A stretch of 64,000 nt of DNA from Bosea sp. F3-2 (GTDB lineage: Bacteria > Pseudomonadota > Alphaproteobacteria > Rhizobiales > Beijerinckiaceae), in the NCBI RefSeq assembly GCF_008253865.1, contig NZ_CP042331.1, forward strand, positions 992,001 to 1,056,000, in the 5' to 3' direction. This document shows positions 51,538-59,955 of the stretch, piece by piece (positions within the stretch are counted from its first letter, which is position 1; each line of letters begins with the position of its first letter). The notes under the pieces were generated by a model. It saw only the letters and a list, made by a program, of their open reading frames with translations, was not told the origin of the DNA and ran no database searches. A program made the translations under genes and the position numbers.

Positions 51538-51669
51538 CGGCGGCCTGCGGCAATATTATGCCAGCCTCTTCAAATGTTTCTGAAAAGAGAGGCATAATGT
51601 TGCCTCGATTTTAGAAAAAGTTCCGCAATCTGACCTGCGCCGCCCGGCCACCAAGCCGGGCGGCGCTTT
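51538..51669. ncRNA. Interspersed repeat copy C with terminator
   Basis: This is the best-preserved copy. Its left arm GGCAATATTATGCC is complementary at 13 of 14 positions to the right arm GGCATAATGTTGCC, enclosing CAGCCTCTTCAAATGTTTCT and a short purine-rich stretch, so a long stem-loop forms. CTCGATTT, AAAAAGTTCCGCAATC and a strong terminator (51637-51668) follow. Copies A and B share the same order of blocks. Confidence 0.65.
51637..51668 (+). terminator. Intrinsic terminator of repeat copy C
   Basis: GCGCCGCCCGGC, a 6-nt loop, GCCGGGCGGCGC, then TTTGCTTTT: a 12-bp perfect GC stem with a T-rich tail on the plus strand. Confidence 0.9.
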
Positions 51670-51850
51670 GCTTTTCAGCCGATCAAGACGCGAGCACTTG
51701 GAATCGTTGGCTCTTCCAACGGGCCGGAACGCGACGCGTCAGCCGGCATCTGTCAGGCCGGAACTAAATGTGCAGGTCGGAGAGGACGACGAGCTTCATC
51801 ACTGACTCGTGGATGTCAGATACTCTGATCAACAAGAGCGGCAACGGGAC

Positions 51851-52267
51851 ATGAAGAACCGAGCGGTGGCGAACAACAGCATCCTCGCAATGGTGAAAAA
51901 CCGCCTCGGCGACAACCTTCGTCAGCTCAATCACAAGATTCCCGAGGAGGACGCTGTTAGGTTGGCTCGATACCTGCTCGAGGACCTGGATACCGCCGGC
52001 TTGCGGCTCGTTCCAGCAGAGCCGACGCGAGATATGGTCACCGCATCGATGACCGCCATGCGCAAGCGCCGCAAACGTGAAGGCAGGGTTGCCGAGAGGC
52101 TTAAGCATGCGTGGAGGCTGGCCGGATCAGGTCTTCGGCCGTTGGTAGTGAGAGATTCCGGACCTGGCCCACTCCCGACGTCTCGAAGGTCCGGTTTCAG
52201 GCGCTTTGCTTCGGTCCCCCGACTCCAGACCAATCTCCTGCAGCTCCCGCTAGGAACGCGTTCATAA
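51851..52267 (+). CDS. Small basic hypothetical protein (138 aa)
   Basis: The ATG at 51851 (MKNRAVANNS) is chosen over 51809, which lacks a ribosome site. The first 85 residues form a plausible helical domain (LRQLNHKIPEEDAVRLARYL, TRDMVTASMTAMRKRRKREG). The C-terminal 50 residues are Arg/Pro/Ser-rich, look non-native and may reflect a frameshift after about residue 88. No family recognised. It lies upstream of the copper island without an obvious link. Confidence 0.45.
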   Translation: MKNRAVANNSILAMVKNRLGDNLRQLNHKIPEEDAVRLARYLLEDLDTAGLRLVPAEPTRDMVTASMTAMRKRRKREGRVAERLKHAWRLAGSGLRPLVVRDSGPGPLPTSRRSGFRRFASVPRLQTNLLQLPLGTRS

Positions 52268-52445
52268 GGGTCGCCAAGCAGCGGCTGGCCAGCTCGTTTT
52301 GATCTGAATCAACGCACAGCTCCACCAGGATGGTAGCGTTTTCTAGCGATGATTTTTGAGGTCATCAGCCTAGGCTTGGCGGGTTTGGGCGGAACTGCGG
52401 AAAGTTGCAAGGCGGCCCCCGTCAAGGGACAGATGCGGAAGGAGT

Positions 52446-52757
52446 ATGGCTATGTCCAACACCACCTTCCAGGCTGGCCAAAGGGTGGTCGAAGCAGCAC
52501 CTCTGCGCTTGCCCATTGCGGTATTGGGCGCGACTCTGGCCGCCTTCGCCTTGGTTTCATTCTTGCTTTGCATGCTCTTGGGCCTGATCGCCCCGGACTG
52601 GGGGCTCCATAAGCCATGGTTGCAGTTCTATCTCGGTTTGACGGGGTTTGATCTGCGAAGCTTGCTGCTCGGAGCTATTCAAAGCGTCGTCTTTGGCGGC
52701 TATACTGGTGTGACGACCGCCTCCCTGTTCAACGTGTTCAATCGCTGGTTCGGTTGA
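52446..52757 (+). CDS. DUF5676-like small membrane protein (103 aa)
   Basis: Good ribosome site (GGAAGGAGT) before ATG 52446. The protein has a short polar N-terminus and two hydrophobic segments (LGATLAAFALVSFLLCMLLG; LLLGAIQSVVFGGYTGVTTA) with a conserved PxW-type loop (KPWLQFYLGLTGFD). This fits the DUF5676 family, small inner-membrane proteins found in copper and heavy-metal loci. First gene of the copper island; the His-rich secreted protein gene follows 18 nt later. Confidence 0.75.
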   Translation: MAMSNTTFQAGQRVVEAAPLRLPIAVLGATLAAFALVSFLLCMLLGLIAPDWGLHKPWLQFYLGLTGFDLRSLLLGAIQSVVFGGYTGVTTASLFNVFNRWFG

Positions 52758-52775
52758 AGGGAACAGAAGCGCCGC

Positions 52776-53174
52776 ATGACCGGGATCCGTCATCTGACTC
52801 GCAGTGTGAGGGCCTTGCTGGCGGTGCTGGTCGCAATGGCGCTACTCGTCGCGCCGATGCCGGTCGCACAGGCTGCTCCTTGCGAGGGTCATGTCGGTCA
52901 ACCGCATGAACATCGGGACCATCGGCATCCGCCCGCGCTGGAGCATTCCAGTCCAACAGCGAAGTTCCAGTCTCAATCGGTCCCGGAACACAAGACCGCC
53001 GATTCCAAGAACTGCTGCGGCACAATGTGCAGTGTCCACCTTGTGATAGTTAGCAAGGAGGATACCGCGGTTCTCGAGCACCTAACGGCGCATGCTCGGC
53101 TTGAATGGGGCAATCAGGCCGGTACCGGTATTGTCTTCCCGCCGATACTCGGTCCTCCCCGTTTCCCGGTCTGA
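52776..53174 (+). CDS. Exported His-rich protein with Cys motif (132 aa)
   Basis: A signal peptide (ALLAVLVAMALLVAPMPVAQA) is followed by a Cys, a His cluster (GHVGQPHEHRDHRHPP) and a later CCGTMC motif. This looks like a periplasmic copper-binding protein of the DUF2946-like type; the family assignment is tentative. It is located between the DUF5676-like gene and the multicopper oxidase, which supports a copper-handling role. Confidence 0.7.
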   Translation: MTGIRHLTRSVRALLAVLVAMALLVAPMPVAQAAPCEGHVGQPHEHRDHRHPPALEHSSPTAKFQSQSVPEHKTADSKNCCGTMCSVHLVIVSKEDTAVLEHLTAHARLEWGNQAGTGIVFPPILGPPRFPV

Positions 53175-53281
53175 GAGAGTCGGACCGCCGCAATCGACGG
53201 CGATCCGGCCAGGGGCTCGTAACCACGCGGCCCTGATCGGACACATCGGCTTCGCCGATAGGGATACCAGGACTGAAAGCC

Positions 53282-54790
53282 ATGAACCGTCGTGAATTTC
53301 TTTACGGCTCGATGGCCGGCTCCGTTGGGCTCGGCACGTCAGCCACCGCTTTTCCGATCCGCGGCTGGGCGCAACCCTTAAGCGCTCCCGGATCCTCCGA
53401 GACGCCTGCGCCCCGGCGTCTCGCCATCGTGAATCGGACGATCGACGTCAACGGCAAGGCGGCGCGGGTCTTTGGCCTCGTGCAACCGGACGGAACGTCC
53501 GGTCTCACGCTCGATGCGGGAGGGAATTTCGACATCGCCTTGGCCAACGGCATCGCCGAGCCGACGCTGATCCACTGGCACGGCCTGGCCCCGCCATGGG
53601 CCATGGACGGCGTGCCAGAGAACCCGGCAGCGCTTCTGCGCCCCTCCGACGAACGGCGCTACACCTTCCCAGTCGGGAGGGGGGGCACGCATTGGATGCA
53701 CGCCCACACCCTCCAGGAGCAGAACCTGCTGGCGGCGCCTCTGATCGTGCGCAGCGCCGAAGAAGCGAAGCGGGACGAGCAGGAGGTCGTGATCCTTCTG
53801 CACGACTTCTCCTTCACTCCAGCGGGGGAGCTATTGGCGAAGCTAAAGGGCAGCGCGCAGGCGACCGGTGGAATGCCCATGAACCACGGCGCCATGGGGC
53901 ATGGCGAGATGACGGGACGCATGAGCCAACCGATGTCCTCCGGCGCCGTGCCGCAAGCAATGCGGGGACACCCGATGGGTCCAGGCATGGCTGGGATGGA
54001 CCTCAACGACATCGACTATGATGCCTATCTTGCCAATGACCGGACCCTCAACGACCCGCAGGTCGTCACGGTCGAGAAGGGCGGGCGGGTCCGCCTGCGC
54101 ATCATCAACGGCGCGACGGCGACGGCCTTCACCATCGACTGTGGCGCCCTGCCCGGGGAACTGATTGCTGTCGACGGACGAGAGGTTCAGGCGGTCTCCG
54201 GTCATTCCTTCCCGATCTCGATGGGCCAGCGCCTCGACATCCGGCTGACGCTGCCAATTGAGGGCGGGACCCATCCGATCCTGGCGCTGCGGGAAGGGGC
54301 GGTGGAGCGGGCGGGCATCATTCTGGCGAGCGCCGGAGCGCCGATCCGCCGGATCGCCGCGACGGGAGAGGCCAAGGGGCCGATCGTCGGGCTCGATCTG
54401 GAGCAGCGACTGCGTTCCCTAACGCCGCCGCAGGCGCGACCGATCGATCGCCGTTTCGCACTGACTCTGACCGGGACCATGGCGGGCTACCAGTGGGGGA
54501 TCGAGGCCGGCGAGGCGATCAAGATCAAGCGCGGCGAGCGGGTCGAGATCGCGCTGGTCAACATGTCTAAGATGGCGCACCCGATGCACCTGCACGGGCA
54601 TCATTTCCAGGTGACCGCAATCAACGGCGCGCCGATCAACGGGGCAGTTCGGGATACGGTGCTGGTGCCGCCGATGGCGCGCGTGAGTATCGCGTTCGAT
54701 GCGGACAATCCCGGGCGCTGGCCGCTCCACTGCCATCACCTCTACCACATGGCCACGGGCATGATGGCGTACGTCGCCTATTTGTCGTGA
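53282..54790 (+). CDS. copA: Tat-exported multicopper oxidase (CopA/CueO type), 502 aa
   Basis: The N-terminus has a Tat signal (MNRREFLYGSMAGSVGLG). The four copper-ligand motifs are present: HWHG (about residue 98), THWMHAH (about 137), HPMHLHGHHF (about 433) and HCHHLYHM (about 482). A Met/His-rich loop (MPMNHGAMGHGEM and following, about 200-240) resembles the copper-binding inserts of CueO/CopA. It would oxidise Cu(I) in the periplasm. The gene follows the His-rich secreted protein in the same direction. The CPH-type exporter and Spy-like proteins downstream complete the resistance set. All ligands are intact. Confidence 0.93.
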   Translation: MNRREFLYGSMAGSVGLGTSATAFPIRGWAQPLSAPGSSETPAPRRLAIVNRTIDVNGKAARVFGLVQPDGTSGLTLDAGGNFDIALANGIAEPTLIHWHGLAPPWAMDGVPENPAALLRPSDERRYTFPVGRGGTHWMHAHTLQEQNLLAAPLIVRSAEEAKRDEQEVVILLHDFSFTPAGELLAKLKGSAQATGGMPMNHGAMGHGEMTGRMSQPMSSGAVPQAMRGHPMGPGMAGMDLNDIDYDAYLANDRTLNDPQVVTVEKGGRVRLRIINGATATAFTIDCGALPGELIAVDGREVQAVSGHSFPISMGQRLDIRLTLPIEGGTHPILALREGAVERAGIILASAGAPIRRIAATGEAKGPIVGLDLEQRLRSLTPPQARPIDRRFALTLTGTMAGYQWGIEAGEAIKIKRGERVEIALVNMSKMAHPMHLHGHHFQVTAINGAPINGAVRDTVLVPPMARVSIAFDADNPGRWPLHCHHLYHMATGMMAYVAYLS

Positions 54791-54805
54791 GCGGGGGAGA
54801 GCACC

Positions 54806-55225
54806 ATGACCGTACGGCCAAGCGTCGTCGTCAAGCTCTCTCAGGAGGCTCTACGCGCTAAGAAGCGCGCCCGAGACGCTGAGGTAGCGACCCTCACTGC
54901 TGCGCTACCGGCATCCGTGACGGGCCTGGCGATCAGGGAGCTCGGCCTGCATTCGACTCAGCCGGTCTCGAAGACTTCCTGCTTTGGACGCACAGAACCC
55001 GAGTTCTGGCGGAGGAGATTGTCGGCGACTGGTACGTCATGGGGCCCGGAAATCCATTCCGGGTGCAGGACGAACGTTTCGTCGGCAGCATTACCGATAA
55101 TGGTCCAGGCCGGACGGCGTATGCGCGACTCCGACCGGGAGCGGGGCTTCGACAATACCTACGCGGGGGCCCTGCAACCTCACAACGACAGGCCAGTCCG
55201 CGACGGGCAGGCCGTTTCAGCATGA
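54806..55225 (+). CDS. Uncertain small ORF, possibly a frameshifted gene
   Basis: The ATG at 54806 has GGGGGAGAG upstream and begins MTVRPSVVVKLSQEALRAKK, a plausible coding start. After about 50 residues the sequence becomes Ser/Thr/Arg-rich. At the same point another frame reads convincingly (LEDFLLWTHRTRVLAEEIVG, DWYVMGPGNPFRVQDERFVG). A frameshift near 54950-54970 in a gene of about 130 codons is therefore suspected. Family unknown. Confidence 0.4.
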   Translation: MTVRPSVVVKLSQEALRAKKRARDAEVATLTAALPASVTGLAIRELGLHSTQPVSKTSCFGRTEPEFWRRRLSATGTSWGPEIHSGCRTNVSSAALPIMVQAGRRMRDSDRERGFDNTYAGALQPHNDRPVRDGQAVSA

Positions 55226-55242
55226 CTGAAGGGAGAGGGACG

Positions 55243-55812
55243 ATGATGACAATTCGCAATCTGATGTTCGCTGGGGCTCTGATGTTCGCCGTGGCACCGG
55301 CGCTTGCCGAGGACGCGCATCATCCGCCGCAGGGCCAAGCCTCCGCCCCTGCCGCCACACCTCAAGCCCCAGCGGCCACGCCGGGCATGGCCGGCGGCGG
55401 CATGAGGGACATGATGGGCGCCGGGCCGATGGGAATGATGCGCGGCAACGCCATGGGCATGATGGGCCTTATGATGGCACCGGAGCGCATCGAGGGGCGT
55501 ATCGCCTTCCTGAGGGCCGAGCTTAAGATCACTGACGCACAACAGCCGTTGTGGAACAGCTTCGCCGAGGCTCTCCGCTCCAATGCGCGCGATATGATGG
55601 GCGGGATGCAGCAAATGATGGCATCCATGCAAGGCGGGACGGCGCCCAATTTGATGCAGCGCCTGGATGGTCACGAGCGCATGGTCGTTGCCCACCTCGA
55701 GGCTCTTCGCCGGATGAAGGCCGCGCTCAACCCGCTCTATGGCGCGCTTGACGACACGCAAAAGCGGACCGCAGACCAGCTTCTCATGCCTGGAGCGATG
55801 GGGCCGATGTGA
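55243..55812 (+). CDS. Spy/CpxP-like LTXXQ periplasmic protein 1 (189 aa)
   Basis: ATG 55243 follows GAAGGGAGAGG. A signal peptide (NLMFAGALMFAVAPALA) precedes a His/Pro/Ala linker and a Met-rich block (GMRDMMGAGPMGMMRGNAMG), then a helical domain with RIAFLRAELKITDAQQPLWN and LNPLYGALDDTQKRTADQLL, as in the LTXXQ (Spy/CpxP, PF07813) family. Met/His-rich segments probably bind copper. A second, similar protein is encoded at 60984-61709. It is followed by the DUF2933 gene. Confidence 0.82.
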   Translation: MMTIRNLMFAGALMFAVAPALAEDAHHPPQGQASAPAATPQAPAATPGMAGGGMRDMMGAGPMGMMRGNAMGMMGLMMAPERIEGRIAFLRAELKITDAQQPLWNSFAEALRSNARDMMGGMQQMMASMQGGTAPNLMQRLDGHERMVVAHLEALRRMKAALNPLYGALDDTQKRTADQLLMPGAMGPM

Positions 55813-55875
55813 CCGGTCGTTGGAGGCGGCTCGGCCGAGTGCGCCTCCGCCATCGCGAAGATCAGGGAGTATGCC

Positions 55876-56199
55876 ATGTCGATGCATCATGGCGCGGATC
55901 ATACGCCGCAAGCCAAGAACGATAATTCGGGCGGTGCCTTTGAACAGTCGCGGCCAAGTTTTTGGCGATCGAGGGGCGGCTGGATCGCTATCGGATTCCT
56001 AGCGATCGCCGCCTTTTTGCTGTTCTCCGAGCATCGTGCTCATGCGCTCGGGTATCTCCCGCTTCTTCTGCTGCTCGCATGCCCCCTGATGCACTTGTTC
56101 ATGCATCATGGACGCGACAATCACAGCGGCCATGGCCATTCGAGCCCGAGCTCCGAAGCAGCCCACTCCAATCCAACCAGGGAGCGGAGAAATGCGTGA
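55876..56199 (+). CDS. DUF2933 small membrane protein, His-rich (107 aa)
   Basis: One or two short membrane segments (WIAIGFLAIAAFLLFSEHR; LGYLPLLLLLACPLMHLFMH) between His-rich ends (MSMHHGADH; HHGRDNHSGHGH). The LLLLACPLMHLFMHHG segment is the mark of DUF2933 proteins found in copper/silver operons. It overlaps the methyltransferase-like gene by 8 nt. A second DUF2933 protein is at 60595-60840. Confidence 0.85.
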   Translation: MSMHHGADHTPQAKNDNSGGAFEQSRPSFWRSRGGWIAIGFLAIAAFLLFSEHRAHALGYLPLLLLLACPLMHLFMHHGRDNHSGHGHSSPSSEAAHSNPTRERRNA

Positions 56200-56869
56200 G
56201 ACCTCCGCTTACGGCCTCTGGAGTCTCGTGATCATCAATTCCGCGGTGTTCATCCTGTTCGCCGCGAGCTTCACCAGGCTCAAGACCAAACGCGATTGGC
56301 GCTCGCTTGGGGCCTTCTCAGCCTTCATCGTCGCGCTTTTCACCGAGATGTACGGCTTCCCGCTGACGATCTATCTCCTGTCGGGATGGCTTGGACGGCA
56401 GTTTCCGGGCGTCGACTTCTGGTCGCATGACGCCGGCCACCTGCTGGAGGCGATGTTCGGCCGGCGCGTCCACCCACATTTCGGCCCGTTCCACATTTTG
56501 AGCAACATCTTGATCTTCGGCGGCTTCTGGCTGCTGATCGCTAGTTGGCACCGTCTTTACCCCGCCCAGCGAGACCATCGCCTCGCAACCGATGGGCCCT
56601 ACGATTACGTCCGTCATCCGCAGTATCTGGGCTTCATCATCATCATGGTCGGCTTCCTGCTACAGTGGCCGACGCTGGTGACGCTCGCCATGTTCCCAAT
56701 ACTGGTCTGGGTCTACGTGCGCTTGGCCAGGAAAGAGGAGGCCGCCTCCCGGGCGGAGTTCGGCGAAGCGTGGGACGCTTACGCCAACGCTGTCCCGGGC
56801 TTCATTCCCAAGTTCGGGCGCGGGCCTTCTACAACGGTTCCGCCGCAAGGAGGTCCCACCCGTGGCTGA
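56192..56869 (+). CDS. Isoprenylcysteine carboxyl methyltransferase-like membrane protein (225 aa)
   Basis: Start at 56192, overlapping the DUF2933 stop, with GGAGCGGAGA upstream. The protein has about five membrane helices (LVIINSAVFILFAASF, FSAFIVALFTEMYGF, LSNILIFGGFWLLIA, FIIIMVGFLLQWPTLV). The conserved ICMT/NnrU-like C-terminal core is present: TDGPYDYVRHPQYLGF, then KEEAASRAEFGEAWDAYA. These phospholipid/ICMT-type proteins often accompany copper-ATPase operons; the substrate is unknown. It overlaps the P-type ATPase by 8 nt. Confidence 0.85.
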   Translation: MRETSAYGLWSLVIINSAVFILFAASFTRLKTKRDWRSLGAFSAFIVALFTEMYGFPLTIYLLSGWLGRQFPGVDFWSHDAGHLLEAMFGRRVHPHFGPFHILSNILIFGGFWLLIASWHRLYPAQRDHRLATDGPYDYVRHPQYLGFIIIMVGFLLQWPTLVTLAMFPILVWVYVRLARKEEAASRAEFGEAWDAYANAVPGFIPKFGRGPSTTVPPQGGPTRG

Positions 56870-58994
56870 GCAACTCAACGGTCAGTCTCCGAGCCATGCT
56901 CATCATGGCGGTCGCGCGCATCAGGGCCACACTTCCGATGGTGGGACGGATCAGGGGTATGTAGGTCATGCCAAGATGGTCGCGGCAGCGGGATCGAGCC
57001 ATTCGGAGCACGCTGGTCATGGCGGGCACGATCACGCGGCAATGGTGGCGGACTTTCGGCGCCGCTTCTGGGTCACACTGACCCTGACACCGCCCGTCCT
57101 GCTGCTTTCTCCGATGATCCAGCACTGGCTGGGTCTAACTGAGGCATTGACGTTCCCGGGGGATCGCTTCGTGCTCTTCGGGCTTTCGACTTTCGCCTAC
57201 CTCTATGGCGGCTGGCCCTTCTTGACAGGTTTCACCTCCGAGCTGCGCAAGGGCCAGCCCGGCATGATGACGCTGATCGCTCTCGCGATATCGGCCGCCT
57301 ATGTCTTCTCGGCGGCCGTCACCTTCGGGTTTCCGGGAGAGGCCTTCTATTGGGAGCTGGTGACCCTCATCGTCATCATGCTGCTCGGACATTGGGTCGA
57401 GATGCGTTCGGTCATGGGCGCCTCGCGCGCCCTCGAGGAGTTGGTCCGGCTCTTGCCGGACAGTGCGACACGGATAGGCATCGATGGCACTGCGCATGAG
57501 GTGCCGATCTCCGAGCTCAAACCCGGCGATCACGTCATCGTCCGCCCCGGCGCCAAGGTCCCCGTCGATGGCGAGATCATCGAGGGAGCGTCCGGCTTCA
57601 ACGAAGCAATGCTGACGGGCGAGTCGCGGCCCGTCTCCAAGACGGTCGGCGCAACTGCGATCGGCGGCGCGATCAACGGCGCCAATGCGGTGACCATCAA
57701 GGTGACGGCAACCGGGGACTCGACCTATCTCGCCCAGGTCATTGACCTCGTGAAGAAGGCCCAGGCGACCCGCTCGCACACTCAGGACGTTGCCAACCGG
57801 GCGGCGGCATGGCTTATCTATATCGCCCTTATCGTTGGCTTCGGCACGCTGCTCGTCTGGTGGATTGCACTCGATGCCCCGCTTGAGTTCGCGCTCGAAC
57901 GTATGGTGACGGTGATGGTCGTGGCCTGTCCGCATGCGCTCGGACTCGCCGTTCCGCTGGTCGTGGCGGTAAGCACCTCTCTTAGCGCGAGCAATGGCTT
58001 ACTGATCCGCGACCGCGCCGCCTTCGAGCGCGCGCGCAATCTCAACGCTGTCGTCTTCGACAAGACCGGTACGCTGACCGAAGGGCGTTTTGGCGTCAGC
58101 GACATCGTGCTGCTGGGCGGTGGTGACGAGGACGAGGAATTGGCCTTCGCTGCAGCCGCCGAGAGCCAGTCGGAACACCCGATTGCTCATGGCATCGTCG
58201 CCGAAGCAAAGCGTCGCCACATGACGGTTCCGAAGGCGAGCGGAGTCAGCAATATCACCGGCGAAGGGATTGCCGCGAAGGTCGACGGCGAGGACGTACG
58301 AATCCTCAGCCCAGGTCATCTGGCTCGACAGGGCAAGCCGATCAGCCATCCGCGGCTCAAGGAGCTGGAGACCCAGGGCAAGACCGTGGTCGTGCTCGTC
58401 CGCGATGGCGAACCGCGCGCGCTCTTTGCCCTGGCTGACATCGTACGGCCGGAATCTCGGGCAGCGATCGCGGAGCTTTCTCGCCTTGGCATCAAGTCGG
58501 TGATGCTGACGGGCGACGCCAAGGGTGTTGCCGAGACAGTGTCGAGGGAGCTCGGCATGGCCGAATTCTTCGCCGAGGTCTTGCCAGATCAGAAGTCGGA
58601 CAAGATCAAGGAGCTTCAGGCACGCGGTCTTGCCGTTGCCATGGTCGGGGACGGCGTGAACGACGCTCCTGCTCTCGTGCAGGCCGATCTCGGCGTGGCG
58701 ATTGGCGCAGGCACGGATGTGGCTGTGGAATCGGCCGACGTCATCTTGGTCAAGAGTGATCCTCGCGACGTCGGCGCGATCCTCGGCCTTTCACGCGCCA
58801 CCTATCGCAAGATGGTGCAGAATCTCATTTGGGCGACCGCCTACAACACTGTGGCAATTCCGATGGCGGCCGGGATCACCTTTGGCACAGGCTTCCTCAT
58901 GACCCCGGCCGTTGCTGCTGCCTTCATGTCGGCCAGCACCGTGATCGTCGCGATCAACGCGCAGTTCCTGCGCTTCTACAGGCGCCACGCATGA
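56862..58994 (+). CDS. copB: CPH-type copper P1B-ATPase (CopB-like), 710 aa
   Basis: GTG start at 56862. A His-rich N-terminus (HAHHGGRAHQGH, HSEHAGHGGHDH) replaces the CxxC metal domain. Then come eight membrane helices, the TGES actuator loop (EAMLTGESRPVSK), CPH in the transport helix (VACPHALGLAVPL, about residue 355), the phosphorylation site DKTGTLTEG (about 400), the SEHP motif (about 437), and MVGDGVNDAPALVQADLG. CPH enzymes (subgroup P1B-3) usually export Cu. It overlaps the upstream ICMT-like gene and a 28-codon frame downstream, so it is part of one copper operon. Confidence 0.93.
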   Translation: MAEQLNGQSPSHAHHGGRAHQGHTSDGGTDQGYVGHAKMVAAAGSSHSEHAGHGGHDHAAMVADFRRRFWVTLTLTPPVLLLSPMIQHWLGLTEALTFPGDRFVLFGLSTFAYLYGGWPFLTGFTSELRKGQPGMMTLIALAISAAYVFSAAVTFGFPGEAFYWELVTLIVIMLLGHWVEMRSVMGASRALEELVRLLPDSATRIGIDGTAHEVPISELKPGDHVIVRPGAKVPVDGEIIEGASGFNEAMLTGESRPVSKTVGATAIGGAINGANAVTIKVTATGDSTYLAQVIDLVKKAQATRSHTQDVANRAAAWLIYIALIVGFGTLLVWWIALDAPLEFALERMVTVMVVACPHALGLAVPLVVAVSTSLSASNGLLIRDRAAFERARNLNAVVFDKTGTLTEGRFGVSDIVLLGGGDEDEELAFAAAAESQSEHPIAHGIVAEAKRRHMTVPKASGVSNITGEGIAAKVDGEDVRILSPGHLARQGKPISHPRLKELETQGKTVVVLVRDGEPRALFALADIVRPESRAAIAELSRLGIKSVMLTGDAKGVAETVSRELGMAEFFAEVLPDQKSDKIKELQARGLAVAMVGDGVNDAPALVQADLGVAIGAGTDVAVESADVILVKSDPRDVGAILGLSRATYRKMVQNLIWATAYNTVAIPMAAGITFGTGFLMTPAVAAAFMSASTVIVAINAQFLRFYRRHA

Positions 58995-59077
58995 GCCCGA
59001 CTGACAAGGCAGACACGGCGATCCAGCTGATGAACATGCTCGTCAGCTACGCGCCGAAGAAGCTCGGCTTCTTCTGA
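58991..59077 (+). CDS. 28-aa frame overlapping the copB stop
   Basis: ATG at 58991 overlaps the ATPase stop (ATGA) and encodes MSPTDKADTAIQLMNMLVSY, then APKKLGFF. It may be a genuine coupled micro-protein or the N-terminal relic of a lost gene. Coupling is the only support. Confidence 0.35.
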   Translation: MSPTDKADTAIQLMNMLVSYAPKKLGFF

Positions 59078-59132
59078 GAGTCCTCACCCAACTGGCACCG
59101 CGTGGCTTCGCGCCATGCGGTGCATTTTCAGA

Positions 59133-59612
59133 ATGGAGGAAGCGTTGGAGAGAACGTCGCAGGAACTCGTTGACGCGACGCCGGCTGCGCGCGCCCTGCT
59201 CGCCGAAATCATCGCCGATCACGGTCCTGTCCTCTTCCACCAGTCCGGCCGCTGCTGCGATGGCTCGTCACCGATGTGCTACCCGGAGGGAGATTTCATT
59301 GTCGGCGATCGGGACGTGCTGCTCGGTAAGATCGGCGAGACGTCCTTTTACATCGGCGCCTTGCAATTCGAGGTCTGGAAGCGCACCGCGAGCGACGCTT
59401 CCTCGCGCGCTCTAACTTGTGCGCAATCGGCTGATACTGCGGTCGAGCTGGTCGGAAGAATGGAAGCATGCGGGCAAGATGTGACATTGGCCGCCTGCAC
59501 GCATTGCTACCGCAACAGGCCCTCAGCCGACGTCGGGGATGCCTGCTCGGACGGGTTGGCTTTTCGGTCGCCAGAGGCGTCCTCTTTCCAGCATTCCAAC
59601 TGCTCGGAATGA
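59133..59612 (+). pseudogene. DUF779 family protein with altered C-terminus
   Basis: The first 90 residues match DUF779 (ALLAEIIADHGPVLFHQSGR, CCDGSSPMCYPEGDF, GDRDVLLGKIGETSFYIGAL, QFEVWK). Right after QFEVWK the family's ending (normally about 30 residues with a Gly-rich segment) is replaced by unrelated sequence ending QHSNCSE. I infer truncation or recombination near 59390. DUF779 genes normally accompany aldehyde dehydrogenase genes, and none is present here. The ATG at 59133 (MEEALERTSQ) is preferred over 59115. Confidence 0.65.
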
Positions 59613-59634
59613 TGCCGGCATTCTTCGTGTCCTG

Positions 59635-59844
59635 TTATCGGTCCTGTCTATTGCCAGGATGATGCATTTCCCAGTCGCGGACGGCGTCCTTGAGCGCTAT
59701 CAACTCGCGGAAACTGCTTCCATCCTGTACCAAGAGCGCCTTGATACGATGCGTCGCGAGTGCATAGTCTTCGACTGTCTCGATCGTGAACCTAGGCGGG
59801 TCTGACCGGCAGGATTCCGGCCCGTGTTTGATTGCCGTTTTCAT
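59635..59844 (-). CDS. Small hypothetical protein, antitoxin-like (69 aa)
   Basis: The ATG at 59844 has a strong GGAGGTCG ribosome site on the minus strand. The short product (FTIETVEDYALATHRIKALL, SSFRELIALKDAVRDWEMHH) is helical and vaguely resembles the N-terminal part of HigA-type antitoxins, but it has no helix-turn-helix and no toxin gene beside it. It may be a fragment or a small adaptor. It is divergent from the universal stress protein gene. Confidence 0.5.
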   Translation of the reverse strand: MKTAIKHGPESCRSDPPRFTIETVEDYALATHRIKALLVQDGSSFRELIALKDAVRDWEMHHPGNRQDR

Positions 59845-59955
59845 GGGCGACCTCCGCGGACGATGGAGTATTGAAGACATTGTACTCCAACTGTGAGAGC
59901 TCGCGTTTGCGTCAAATCAAACCAGTCGCTGCTGCATGAGGGTCCTGCACCGATA

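Larger units (their letters stand above)
51384..51850. other. Gene-free stretch containing repeat copy C
   Basis: Apart from the repeat and terminator annotated separately, nothing coding is supported between the flotillin stop and 51851. Confidence 0.6.
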
